64,000 nt of DNA, taken from assembly GCF_016741875.1 (NCBI RefSeq), contig NZ_JAERRF010000013.1, positions 151,032 to 215,031 of the forward strand, given 5' to 3'. Position numbers and translations under genes: made by a program. Below the pieces are notes generated by a model. That model was not told where the DNA came from. It made no database searches and was given only the letters and a program-made list of their open reading frames with translations. The stretch comes from Streptomyces coffeae (lineage in GTDB: Bacteria; Actinomycetota; Actinomycetes; Streptomycetales; Streptomycetaceae). This document shows, one piece after another, positions 51,759 through 60,023 of this stretch. The stretch's first letter is position 1, and every line of letters starts with the position of its first letter.

Positions 51759-52348
51759 GCACCCTGCCCATTACGCTCCCGTCGAGTGACCGAGCGGCTC
51801 TGGTGACGGCAGCGCACGAGCTACGGTCCGCTCTGCACCAGGCCGGGATCAACGGCCCGAGTCCCGTGATCGGGCTGCACGGCGCTCTCATCGGGCTGAG
51901 CGCCGTCAACGCCCGTGAGGCCGCTGAGCTGACCCGATTGATCCGCAAGGGCCTGCGAGAAGCCTTCAAGGTTGCCCGTCGGCTGCGAGAGGTGGTCCTC
52001 GCGCACGACCTTGACTTGCCGGACCTGAAGGTGGATGGCGGTCGCATCATGCTCGGCGAGGTATCCGTCCCCACCGCCGCACAGCTCGCCATCCTGCTCG
52101 GCGCCCCGCGGGAGGAAGTTGAGGCCGGAGCCGACGCGACGGAATGCGCGGCCAGGTGGGCACACCAGGTGCGAGTGCGTGACCTGCTCTCCGACTCCTA
52201 CGAGGCCATCGCCGAGTGCATTCTCGCCGATGTATACGCCCACCCGGACTGCATCCGATGCAACCACGAGCCCAGCATCGAGCTCGGCTCGATAGACGTC
52301 GAGGCCGCTCGGCGTCTGCTGGCAGCCCTTCGGGCCGCCCTTCCCTGA
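51755..52348 (+). CDS. Hypothetical protein, end of coupled operon
   Basis: A 197-residue mostly helical protein: GPSPVIGLHGALIGLSAVNA, LIRKGLREAFKVARRLREVV and a Cys pair in DCIRCNHEPSIELG. ATG 51755 overlaps the previous stop. A strong hairpin at 52352-52389 follows immediately, ending the operon. No recognised domain. Confidence 0.58.
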   Translation: MSTLPITLPSSDRAALVTAAHELRSALHQAGINGPSPVIGLHGALIGLSAVNAREAAELTRLIRKGLREAFKVARRLREVVLAHDLDLPDLKVDGGRIMLGEVSVPTAAQLAILLGAPREEVEAGADATECAARWAHQVRVRDLLSDSYEAIAECILADVYAHPDCIRCNHEPSIELGSIDVEAARRLLAALRAALP

Positions 52349-52351
52349 GCC

Positions 52352-52389
52352 GGTCGCCGGTGCGGACCGGAAACGACACACCGGCGACC
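52352..52389 (+). terminator. Operon terminator hairpin
   Basis: GGTCGCCGGTG pairs with CACCGGCGACC (11 bp) around a 16-nt loop, followed by TTTCC, 4 nt after the stop at 52348. Confidence 0.7.
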
Positions 52390-52596
52390 TTTCCAAGTGG
52401 GTCCTCTCAGTCCCGCGCGGCCACCGTGCACGCGCCCGTACGGCCGCCCCGGGACGCCCCCGGAGAGGACGGCGCCACTGCCCAGCCACGCCGACGCTGG
52501 GAGCTGGCGCCCCAGCCGCCCTCGCCCGCAGTCACCGAGCGGCGGCTGGCCACGCCCCTTCCTCCACCCCACACCACCGCATCGAGGAGATCGGCC

Positions 52597-53334
52597 ATGC
52601 CCCCCGTGCCCACCCGTGACGCTCCGGCGGTACCCGGCGTGCCGTGGATTGCGACCTGGAGCCGTGAGCGCATCAGCACCAACCTGCTGGAGAGTCGCCT
52701 GCCCGGGGGGCTGTTCTACTTCAACGAGGGCCCCGGCGATCGCGACAAATTCGGAGCCCTGTGGGCCCGGCAGGCGCAGCGCATCGGACACGGTGCCGCT
52801 GAGCTGGCCGGGATCCATCCGCGCCGTCAGCGGCAGGCCATGGAACAGCTGCTGTGCCAGGTGTGCGGGCTGGGGGCTGACACCAGTGAGCTGGGCGTGC
52901 TGTGGATGGAGCCCGTCGTACCCGGCGCCTCCATCTGTCCGTCGTCCACCCACCCACCGGTCTGCGTGCCGTGCGCCATGGAGTCGCGTGAGCGGTGCCC
53001 CCGGATCAGGCGGACCGGCGTGCACATCTTCCGCGTCGCGAGCCCCATGCCCGAGGGCGTCATTGGCACCCACTACTACCCCGGCCTCGACGGCACGCTC
53101 GTTCCCGATGGGTCGATGGAGGTGCGCTACGAAGACAGCGAGGTGAAGTGGGTCCTAGCGCATCAGATGATCACGGCACTCACCGGGATCACCCCGGTCG
53201 ACCTCGACGAGGAGTACGCCCGCTACCTGGCCACTGACCCAGAGCCGAGAGTCGCCTCCGTCCGCAGCACGGCGTCTCGGCGGTGCCCTCGTCAGGCGAT
53301 CTCCGACCACCGCACGACGTCTCCCACTACTTAG
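52597..53334 (+). CDS. Hypothetical cysteine-rich protein
   Basis: A 245-residue protein from ATG 52597 after GAGGAGA. VPWIATWSRERISTNLL leads into a Cys-rich core: LLCQVCG, ASICPSSTHPPVCVPCAM and ERCPR, enough for one or two zinc sites. GVHIFRVASPMPEGVIGTHY follows. Similar proteins occur in Streptomyces next to DUF5999 and GntR-like genes. It precedes the DUF5999 gene by 13 bp and probably belongs to the same transcript. Function unknown. Confidence 0.6.
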   Translation: MPPVPTRDAPAVPGVPWIATWSRERISTNLLESRLPGGLFYFNEGPGDRDKFGALWARQAQRIGHGAAELAGIHPRRQRQAMEQLLCQVCGLGADTSELGVLWMEPVVPGASICPSSTHPPVCVPCAMESRERCPRIRRTGVHIFRVASPMPEGVIGTHYYPGLDGTLVPDGSMEVRYEDSEVKWVLAHQMITALTGITPVDLDEEYARYLATDPEPRVASVRSTASRRCPRQAISDHRTTSPTT

Positions 53335-53347
53335 GAAGGACTTGCTC

Positions 53348-53557
53348 ATGTGTTCGCACACACCGCGGTGCCCGGCCGCCGACGCCACCGACGCGGGCGC
53401 AGCCCATCCCATTTCCATCCACTTTGATCAGGGTTGGGTGCTCCTGTGTAACGGCCTCGTGGTCTTTGACGACACCGGCCAACTTCGGCCCGATCTGAAG
53501 GTCGTCCCGCCCCGCCGCGTCGCGGCTCCCTCCCAGACGGAGAAGGCTGCGGCGTGA
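53348..53557 (+). CDS. DUF5999 family protein
   Basis: A 69-residue DUF5999 protein: MCSHTPRCPAADATDAGAAH, then HFDQGWVLLCNGLVVFDDTG and VVPPRR. MCSH..CP and the LLCNG motif are the family hallmarks and could bind metal. GGAAGGA is 7 nt before ATG 53348. It overlaps the GntR-like gene by 4 nt (GTGA). Function of the family is unknown. Confidence 0.8.
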   Translation: MCSHTPRCPAADATDAGAAHPISIHFDQGWVLLCNGLVVFDDTGQLRPDLKVVPPRRVAAPSQTEKAAA

Positions 53558-54759
53558 GCATCCAGGACCAGGAGCACACAGCCGAGCCCAGCTCATCCCC
53601 CGCGGACTCCGCAGGCACCCGCCGCGCGTTGCGCGCTGACCTGCTGCGCGTGGGGAAGATCGGCGGCGCGAGGTCCGCGACTTCATCCGCGGCCGTGATC
53701 GAGGGCCACGCCCTTATCGACCGGCGCACCGGTGTGTGGGTGCCGCTGGCCGAGCGCCGCCGACAAGCCGCAGCAGGTTCACCAGCGGACCAGGCCCGGT
53801 GGGACCGGCTGATCGAGGCGGTCACCCGCCCTACGCAGCCGACCGAGGTCTCGTACGAGAAGCTGGTCGTGCGCGTGGGCAGTGCCCGAGATCTGCTACG
53901 CACCCTGGCTGACACCCTGCCGCCATTCGTGCCAGTCGCAGAAGTCGCTCAGCGGATCGAGCAAAGGGTCGAATCCGGTACCTACCCTCCTGGCGCCGTC
54001 CTGGCACCAGGCCGGATCGCAGCCGACCTGGGCCTCCCTCTTCAGAGCGTCCATCTGGCCTTATCTGATCTCGCTGGCAAGGGCGTGATCGAACAGCAGG
54101 CGAACTGTCGCGCACGGGTACCAGGAGCAAACCCCTTCAACGACAGGCCCCGCCAGCTCGCTCAACTCCTGCGGGCACTGGCAGCAGGAGGGGCCTTCCC
54201 TCCCGGCACCGCGCTGCCGGGCCGACGGGAGCTGTGCCGCATCCTGGTCACCGGGGACAAACCGTTCGCCGCCGCACTGCGTCTTCTGTTCCAGGAGGGG
54301 CTGCTGGAGCGTGATGTCCGCCAGCGGCTGACCGTGCGTCGAGGCTCCGTGAAGCGAACCGACCCGCCGAAACTTCCCGCACCAGCAGGGCACGTGAAGA
54401 GTCTCCGCGACGACGAGATCCCAGAAGCGGCCCGTAGGACGCGCGCCTGGTGGAACGCACGGCTCTCACCAGCGCCTGCCGCACTGGATCAGGTCATCGA
54501 CCAGCTCGGCGCGACAGCTCATCAACTGGTCGACCGGGCCCAACCTGGCTCCGTCCCGCCGAGCACCGCGCAGCAGCAGTTGTCGGCCCTCGTCGCGCGC
54601 ACGGCCATCACGGCCGCTGCGGTACACCATCCGCACTTCGAACTCCGGCTGTGGCACGCAGCATGCCTGGCTACGGCCGTGTGCGACCTGCTGGCCCTCC
54701 TCGACGACCTTGACGCCAGCCGTCCGAGCAGGCGCACCGCGATGCCCCCCTTGCTGTGA
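53554..54759 (+). CDS. GntR-like regulator with two winged-helix domains
   Basis: A 401-residue protein. The first winged helix is at about residues 125-190 (VAEVAQRIEQRVESGTYPPG, LAPGRIAADLGLPLQSVHLA). A second diverged one follows at about 195-265 (RQLAQLLRALAAGGAFPPGT, ALPGRRELCRILVTGDKPFA). The C-terminus is helical. GntR proteins usually have one such domain. GTG 53554 overlaps the DUF5999 gene. It is the probable local regulator of the nucleotide-related operon that begins 74 bp downstream. Confidence 0.65.
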   Translation: MSIQDQEHTAEPSSSPADSAGTRRALRADLLRVGKIGGARSATSSAAVIEGHALIDRRTGVWVPLAERRRQAAAGSPADQARWDRLIEAVTRPTQPTEVSYEKLVVRVGSARDLLRTLADTLPPFVPVAEVAQRIEQRVESGTYPPGAVLAPGRIAADLGLPLQSVHLALSDLAGKGVIEQQANCRARVPGANPFNDRPRQLAQLLRALAAGGAFPPGTALPGRRELCRILVTGDKPFAAALRLLFQEGLLERDVRQRLTVRRGSVKRTDPPKLPAPAGHVKSLRDDEIPEAARRTRAWWNARLSPAPAALDQVIDQLGATAHQLVDRAQPGSVPPSTAQQQLSALVARTAITAAAVHHPHFELRLWHAACLATAVCDLLALLDDLDASRPSRRTAMPPLL

Positions 54760-54833
54760 AGCCCCGAGTCATCCCCTGCTTTGCGTAGTTGCCCGTCCGT
54801 CCAACGATCAACCTGACGACGAGAGAAGCGGTC

Positions 54834-55742
54834 ATGCAAATCACCGTCCTGTGCTGGAACTTCGAACGCAACGGTGCAGACGACCCGGCCAAGCGTCTAC
54901 GAGCACACGAGAAGTTGGTGTCCCTCAACCCGCACCTCGTGTTCCGACAGGAGATGTGGGGCGCGGACGCCAACGGCAACGCGATCATGTACGAACTGGA
55001 AGACGTGCTCGGCCTGCGCGGCTGGCTCGGCCCCCAGTCATGCACCGCAGTCTTCGCCGACCCGCGCGTATTCCGGACACTGCGGGAGTGGCCGAACACC
55101 GGCCCCATGTGGGTGCTGCCGCCGACGGCGCTGACCATGCGCTACCTGCCCGCCGGGAACGAAGCGATACCCCTTGCAGTGGCCTCGTACCACCTCAACT
55201 ACGCCTCGCCCACGAACCGACTTGCCGAGGCCGAGTGGCTGTCGACCTGGGCCGACAAGAAGTGGACCACCCCGGACGGCGAAACCGTCCGCATGCCAGC
55301 CCTCTTCGGCGGAGACAACAACGGATACCCGGCCCCCGGCCTCGACGGCGACCTGGCATTGCCTGAGCTGGCGAAGATCAACGACCAGCCGCACCGCCTG
55401 CACCGCTCCTATATCGGCCCGAACGGTACCCGGCTCATGGACACCCGCCCGGACGAGGCGCTGCGCACCGCCGGCATGGAGGACGTCGCCCGCCAGTGGG
55501 CCACGGCGCGAGGCGGCGACAAGACCGCCGTCTCCCGCACGGTCAACGCCTGCGAGACACACGGCCCCGACTCGCGCATCGACAGGATCTACGTCACCAC
55601 CGACCTGTTGGATGCGGTGACCGGCGTCGACGTCATCGAGGTCCCCCTAGATCTCTCAGACCACCACATCGTCCGACTCACCCTGGACGGCGAACGACTC
55701 TCCGACATTCTCAACCGCCAACCCATTGAGGTTGCCGCATGA
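54834..55742 (+). CDS. Endonuclease/exonuclease/phosphatase (EEP) family protein
   Basis: A 302-residue DNase I-like EEP enzyme: ITVLCWNFERNG (Asn), HLVFRQEMWG (catalytic Glu), LFGGDNNGYP (GDxN), DSRIDRIYVT (SxxDR) and the final SDHHIVRL all match the family's metal and catalytic motifs. It could hydrolyse phosphodiester or nucleotide phosphate bonds. GAGAAG precedes ATG 54834. As first enzyme of a set containing nucleotide-modifying proteins, it may process a nucleotide or DNA; substrate not determinable. Confidence 0.8.
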   Translation: MQITVLCWNFERNGADDPAKRLRAHEKLVSLNPHLVFRQEMWGADANGNAIMYELEDVLGLRGWLGPQSCTAVFADPRVFRTLREWPNTGPMWVLPPTALTMRYLPAGNEAIPLAVASYHLNYASPTNRLAEAEWLSTWADKKWTTPDGETVRMPALFGGDNNGYPAPGLDGDLALPELAKINDQPHRLHRSYIGPNGTRLMDTRPDEALRTAGMEDVARQWATARGGDKTAVSRTVNACETHGPDSRIDRIYVTTDLLDAVTGVDVIEVPLDLSDHHIVRLTLDGERLSDILNRQPIEVAA

Positions 55743-56020
55743 CGACGGTGACACCCCCGTCGCAGCGACCTGGGACGCCTACGCCGCCGACGGACGCGGC
55801 TATCACACCACCACCTGCACCGACCTGGCCTGCCACGTGCTCGGCACGCCACGCACGCTCGCCCGGCTGTCCGTCTGCCTCAGGCGCGGATTGTCGGGCG
55901 TAGCAAGACCCAGCCCGGAGATGACCCTGGCGCCTACCCGTGCACGTGGAGCGCCTCGCGTCGGGACTGGACCGCGCAACCAGAACGCCCATGGCAAACG
56001 GCGACGGCCCTGACCTGGAG
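55739..56020 (+). pseudogene. Small gene with two frameshifts
   Basis: ATG 55739 (GAGG 7 nt upstream, overlapping the EEP stop) starts MTTVTPP. Homology-like sequence then runs one frame away as VAATWDAYAADGRGYHTTTC and TDLACHVLGTPRTLARLS, and shifts again to GDDPGAYPCTWSASRRDWTA and PWQTATALTWRVHA. One C missing in the run at 55754-55758 and another shift near 55890 explain this. It may be a decayed operon member; sequencing errors in GC runs are an alternative. Confidence 0.5.
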
Positions 56021-56025
56021 AGTGC

Positions 56026-57051
56026 ATGCTTACGAACCCAACGTTCCGCAGCGTCGAAGGCGCGTACCTGGCTCTGCTCAGGCTCGCGACCGAAGAGCAC
56101 GAGCACCACATCGCTGCACGCGGCAATGACGCGCGCGAGGTGATCGGAGTCGGCTTCCGGCTGCCTGATCCCCGCCAGCGGCTGCCGTACCTGTCGCAGC
56201 GCAAGGCCAACCCGATCTTCCAGTACGCGGAGGCGCTGTGGTACCTCGCTGGCCGCCGCGACCTGGAGATGATCAGCTACTACGCCCCCACCATGCGCTC
56301 CAGCTCATCCGACGGTGTGAACCTCGGCGGCTCCGCGTACGGGCACACACTGTTCACCCCGGCCGAAGGGGACACCGTCTCACGGTTCGACCGAGTACTG
56401 GGGCTGCTGCGTACCGAGACCGACAGCAAGCGCGGCTACCTGCCCGTGTTCTCCGCAGCAGAGCTCGCCATCAGCGACAACCCGGACATGGCATGCCTGG
56501 CCGGCTTGCACCTCCTGGCGCGCGGCGGACGGCTGCACATGGTGTGCAGCATGCGGGCCAACGATCTCGACTGCGGCCTGCTGTCCGACGTCTTCAGCTT
56601 CACCATGATCCAGGAGTACGCGGCCATCCAGCTCGGCCTTGAGCTGGGCACGTACACGCACTTCATCGGCTCGGCACACGTCAACGACCGCAACGCCGCC
56701 CGCGTCAAGCGGGTCCTCAACGAAGCCGACTGCCGACGGGCGCCCGTCCACTTCCAGTTCCCGGCCATGCCGGACAACACCACCGCGACGACCGTGGCAG
56801 ATGTCCTGGAGCACGAAGAGGCGCTGCGCAGGAACGAGATCCGCTACAGCACACAGCTCATCCAGAAACTGGACATGGACCCGTATTGGCAGCAGGCGGT
56901 GCTGCTGTTCGAGGTCTACCGGCAGATCCAGCACGACGAAGCTGTGGCCGTCGATCCTGACATCCTGGCTGCGCTGCACCCGGGCTTGCGCTGGCTCGTC
57001 GGCCACCGCTGGACCGCGTGCGCTACCGCACTTGGCGGGGGTGCGCAGTGA
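56026..57051 (+). CDS. Atypical thymidylate-synthase-fold nucleotide enzyme
   Basis: A 341-residue ThyA-superfamily protein. The C-terminal half aligns with the TS core: catalytic Cys157 in DMACLAG (canonical PCH changed to ACL), MRANDLDCGLLSDVFSF in place of QRSxDxxLGxPFN, and FIGSAHVND in place of GDAHxYxN. The pyrimidine-recognising Asn of TS corresponds to Ser191 here, and the His after the Cys is missing, so the substrate is probably not dUMP. Relatives such as CMP/dCMP hydroxymethylases use the same fold for other pyrimidines. GGAG is 5 nt before ATG 56026; the gene overlaps the NDPK gene by 4 nt. Confidence 0.78.
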   Translation: MLTNPTFRSVEGAYLALLRLATEEHEHHIAARGNDAREVIGVGFRLPDPRQRLPYLSQRKANPIFQYAEALWYLAGRRDLEMISYYAPTMRSSSSDGVNLGGSAYGHTLFTPAEGDTVSRFDRVLGLLRTETDSKRGYLPVFSAAELAISDNPDMACLAGLHLLARGGRLHMVCSMRANDLDCGLLSDVFSFTMIQEYAAIQLGLELGTYTHFIGSAHVNDRNAARVKRVLNEADCRRAPVHFQFPAMPDNTTATTVADVLEHEEALRRNEIRYSTQLIQKLDMDPYWQQAVLLFEVYRQIQHDEAVAVDPDILAALHPGLRWLVGHRWTACATALGGGAQ

Positions 57052-57611
57052 GCCGGAAGCCGCCGAGTGGCGCCGTGGTGGAGGGCATCGACTTCGGCCG
57101 TTGGGTCGTCATCCTGTGCAAGCCGGACGCCGTCGAACGCGGGCTGGTCGATGCTGTGCTGGACCGGATCGCGGCCGAGGGTGCCACGGTCAGCGGTCGG
57201 CGCGAGGTCACCGCACAACCGTGGCAGGCCCACGTCCACTACTGGGACCTCCTGGTGGACGCCGACTGGTACCCCGATCGCGACATCCCCGCATGCCTGG
57301 ACGACACATATGTCGGGCGCCGGGTCGCGGTCGCCCTCGCCTACGGCGAACCGGGCATCCACGCCTGGCTGCGGCGTCTTCTCGGTCACTTCGACCCGAC
57401 GCAGGCCGAGCCCGGCACGATCCGAGGCGACCTCGGCAACGACAGCCTTGAAGCCGCACTCGCCGAGAAGCGCCTCGTACGCAACCTCGTGCACACCTCG
57501 GACGACCCCGACGCCGCGCGACGTGACTTCGGCACGTGGTTCGGCGCCGACCGCCGAGCCCTACTGACGTCGCCGAGGATCCCGCTCCAGCCCACCCCCG
57601 CCGACAACTGA
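57048..57611 (+). CDS. Nucleoside diphosphate kinase-like enzyme
   Basis: A 187-residue NDPK-fold protein: WVVILCKPDAVERGLV (canonical KPDxV), GTIRGDLGN (TIRGD), and NLVHTSDDPD with the phospho-accepting histidine at about 149 (canonical NxxHGSD). An insertion near residues 65-85 (LLVDADWYPDRDIPACL) is absent from housekeeping NDPK of about 140 residues. GTG 57048 overlaps the preceding stop. It would convert a (modified) NDP to NTP using ATP. An extra NDPK inside an operon suggests specialisation for an unusual nucleotide. Confidence 0.85.
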   Translation: MSRKPPSGAVVEGIDFGRWVVILCKPDAVERGLVDAVLDRIAAEGATVSGRREVTAQPWQAHVHYWDLLVDADWYPDRDIPACLDDTYVGRRVAVALAYGEPGIHAWLRRLLGHFDPTQAEPGTIRGDLGNDSLEAALAEKRLVRNLVHTSDDPDAARRDFGTWFGADRRALLTSPRIPLQPTPADN

Positions 57612-57634
57612 TCCCCCGCTTCCTGGAGGTTCCC

Positions 57635-58834
57635 GTGAACGCTTCCCCCGAGCTCGCCGCGGTTCCACGTCGTCCGCTGCCGATCCTGACGCCGCAGCAG
57701 ATCAGCGCCCTGAAGCCCGAACTGGCGGACGTGATCGAATACCGCAAATCAGGGCTGTCACTGAACTGGATCGTCGGCTGCCCGATTGATTGCGTGTACT
57801 GCGTGCGGCATCTGTTCGACAACTTCGAGATGAAGGTCCCGCGGCGTCTGATGAGCGACGAGGAAGCCGTCGCCGCCCTTGTCTCGCACCGGTACTTCCG
57901 CCCGCACAAGACGCCCATCCAGCTCCTGAACCGGGCGACCGACCCCATGCTGCCGGTCGTCAAGCCGCACCTGTTCAACGTGCTGCGGCACCTGGATCAG
58001 CAGGGCCTGACCAACCACGTCCTGATCATCACCCGCTGGCGCATCGCCCCAGAGGACTGCGTCGTCCTCAACAGCTTCAAGAACCTCCGGCTGACGGTGC
58101 TGGTCACCCACTCGGGCATCGACAACGAGAAGATCGAGCCGGTCGACTCCAACATCGCGGCGGAGAGCCTGCGGACCCTCTATAAGCACGCCGAGCGGTA
58201 CCGCACCGTCCTGTACTGGCGGCCGATCGTGCCCGGCCTCAACGACAGCGACGCCCACCTGGCGCGTGCACGCGAGCTTTCCGTGCACGCCCACGCCACG
58301 GTCTTCACCGGCCTGTTCTTCCGCAAGGAGATCGCCGACTACTACCAGGCGCATGGGCTGTCCATGCCGTACGACGATACGGCCCGGCGCAAGATCATGC
58401 CCGAGGTGGCGGAGAAGCGAATCCTGGACTATTTCCACACCCCTGAGTACACCGCCGCGCCCTGGGGCGCCCTGTTCCGCAAGACCTCCTGCGCGGTCGC
58501 CTACGCCCACGGGGAGGCCGACTACAACGGTCATTACGGCATCAGGGAACTGTGCAACATCTGCCCCGAGGAGCAGATCGCTCTGTGTAGGTCGGCCTGG
58601 GTCAAGCCCGACCTCGCCGAAGTCACCGATGAGGCCCGAACCCTCGGCGCGACCGGGGAGGTTGAGGTCACTGACCGTGCCATCGTCGTGGAGGGACTGG
58701 ATGAGCCGCCGCGCTACTACCTGCAGCACGGGTTCGGCTACCAGTGCCACGACCGTGCCAAACCTCACCACTACCGCCAGCACGGCCGCGCACCGATCGG
58801 CTGGCTGGCGGAGGACGGACCTAAGACCGCATGA
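57635..58834 (+). CDS. Radical SAM enzyme (SPL-like)
   Basis: A 399-residue radical SAM protein with the cluster motif CPIDCVYC (Cys49, 53, 56; CX3CX2C), the spacing used by spore photoproduct lyase-like enzymes. Strands with LNRATDPMLP, VLIITRWR and RPIVPGLNDS follow. The C-terminus contains more cysteines (TSCAVAY, ELCNICPEEQIALC, GYQCHD) that might hold an auxiliary cluster. GGAGG is 5 nt before GTG 57635. It would generate a 5'-deoxyadenosyl radical to modify a substrate; position among nucleotide enzymes suggests a nucleotide or nucleic acid, which is inference. Confidence 0.82.
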   Translation: MNASPELAAVPRRPLPILTPQQISALKPELADVIEYRKSGLSLNWIVGCPIDCVYCVRHLFDNFEMKVPRRLMSDEEAVAALVSHRYFRPHKTPIQLLNRATDPMLPVVKPHLFNVLRHLDQQGLTNHVLIITRWRIAPEDCVVLNSFKNLRLTVLVTHSGIDNEKIEPVDSNIAAESLRTLYKHAERYRTVLYWRPIVPGLNDSDAHLARARELSVHAHATVFTGLFFRKEIADYYQAHGLSMPYDDTARRKIMPEVAEKRILDYFHTPEYTAAPWGALFRKTSCAVAYAHGEADYNGHYGIRELCNICPEEQIALCRSAWVKPDLAEVTDEARTLGATGEVEVTDRAIVVEGLDEPPRYYLQHGFGYQCHDRAKPHHYRQHGRAPIGWLAEDGPKTA

Positions 58835-59433
58835 ATTTCTCCTCCTGGCCCTCCTTGCTCGTCGTTGACGTTGAAGGCAACGGGACCACGCCGCCCGACC
58901 TCGTCGAGGTCGCCGCCCTCCCCATCCGTGAAGGCCGCCCCGACAAGAGCACCGCTGGAGCGTGGCTGACCCGGCCGAACCGTCCGATCACCTCCTTCGC
59001 CACCAAGGTCCACGGCCTGACCAACGACATGCTCGCGGGCAAGCCCACCTGGGAGGAGATCGCCAACCAGGTCCACGACTTCCTCGGCACCTCGTGGATC
59101 TGCGCCCACAACGCACACGTGGACTACCGGGTGCTGAAGGCGCACCTGCCGAAGTGGGAGCCGGCCGGAGTCCTCGACACCCTCCGACTCGCCAAGGCCA
59201 CCCTGCCGGAACTGACCGGCTACAGCCTGGACGCCCTCATCGGGCACGTGCAGCCGGACCTGAGCGAGGCCCCGGCCCAGCGGCACCGGGCCACGTTCGA
59301 CGCCTTCGCCACGGCGCAGCTCCTGATCGCCATGGCCCGCCACTACAACGCCTGGGACCAGCTCGTCGCTGCGGCCGTGCCGCCCGGCCTGCCCGGTGCC
59401 CCCGAACCAGAAAAGGACCCCGGCCTGTGGTGA
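58831..59433 (+). CDS. DEDDh 3'-5' exonuclease (DnaQ-like)
   Basis: A 200-residue exonuclease-fold protein: LLVVDVEGNG (ExoI with DxE), ICAHNAHVDYRVL (ExoII NxxxD) and HRATFDAFATAQL (ExoIII HxxxxD). These give a complete DEDDh set, so it is probably active on single-stranded DNA, RNA or short oligonucleotides. It overlaps its neighbours by 4 nt on both sides (ATGA, GTGA). The C-terminal PEPEKDP tail is irregular. Confidence 0.85.
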   Translation: MNFSSWPSLLVVDVEGNGTTPPDLVEVAALPIREGRPDKSTAGAWLTRPNRPITSFATKVHGLTNDMLAGKPTWEEIANQVHDFLGTSWICAHNAHVDYRVLKAHLPKWEPAGVLDTLRLAKATLPELTGYSLDALIGHVQPDLSEAPAQRHRATFDAFATAQLLIAMARHYNAWDQLVAAAVPPGLPGAPEPEKDPGLW

Positions 59434-60023
59434 CCCAGAAACCCATCCGTATCGGGGTGCTCGGCACCCACTCGACCGGCAAGACGACGCTGCTGAAGCG
59501 GATAGAGATGGAGCTGCGGAGCCACGGGGTGACCGTGGCTCGCACGAGCCGTCTGGCCAAGCGTGCCGCTGGCATCGGCCTGCCGAAGATGCAGCACCAC
59601 ACCGCGATGTCCACCGAGTGGATCGTCACGCAAGGCATCGCCGACGAGATCGCGGCCGCCGCGCGGGGCGCCGAGGTTGTCCTTGCCGACCGGGCCTGTC
59701 TCGACGCCCTCGCCTACTTCCAGGCGGCGCTCGAATTCCGCGGCGAACACCTTCACCGGCTGGAGAGGGAGCGCCTGCGACTTCTCACCTCCACGCAGCT
59801 CCCGAAGTACCACCTTCTCCTCGCCACCGTGCTCGACCCGGACGTACCGGTAGACGACAGCCACGACTACGACGCCCGCTACCGCCTCCTGGTCGACCGC
59901 CACGTGCATGGCCTCCTCGCCGACGACGAGATCGAGCACCAGCGGGTCACCAGCGCCCCGGACAGCCAGACCCGCGCCATCGAGCGCGCCCTTCAGCTCT
60001 GCCTTCAGGAGGCCGCCGTATGA
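59430..60023 (+). CDS. P-loop nucleotide kinase-like ATPase
   Basis: A 197-residue AAA_28/NadR-kinase-like protein. Walker A GTHSTGKTTL (residues 12-21), a VVLADRACLDALAYF segment like the DRx lid/acceptor motif of nucleotide and nucleoside kinases, and YHLLLATVLDPDVPVDD with the acidic DSHDYDARYR region. Such proteins phosphorylate nucleosides or nucleotides. GTG 59430 overlaps the exonuclease stop. With the NDPK gene it could form a mono-to-triphosphate relay for a modified nucleotide. Confidence 0.75.
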   Translation: MTQKPIRIGVLGTHSTGKTTLLKRIEMELRSHGVTVARTSRLAKRAAGIGLPKMQHHTAMSTEWIVTQGIADEIAAAARGAEVVLADRACLDALAYFQAALEFRGEHLHRLERERLRLLTSTQLPKYHLLLATVLDPDVPVDDSHDYDARYRLLVDRHVHGLLADDEIEHQRVTSAPDSQTRAIERALQLCLQEAAV

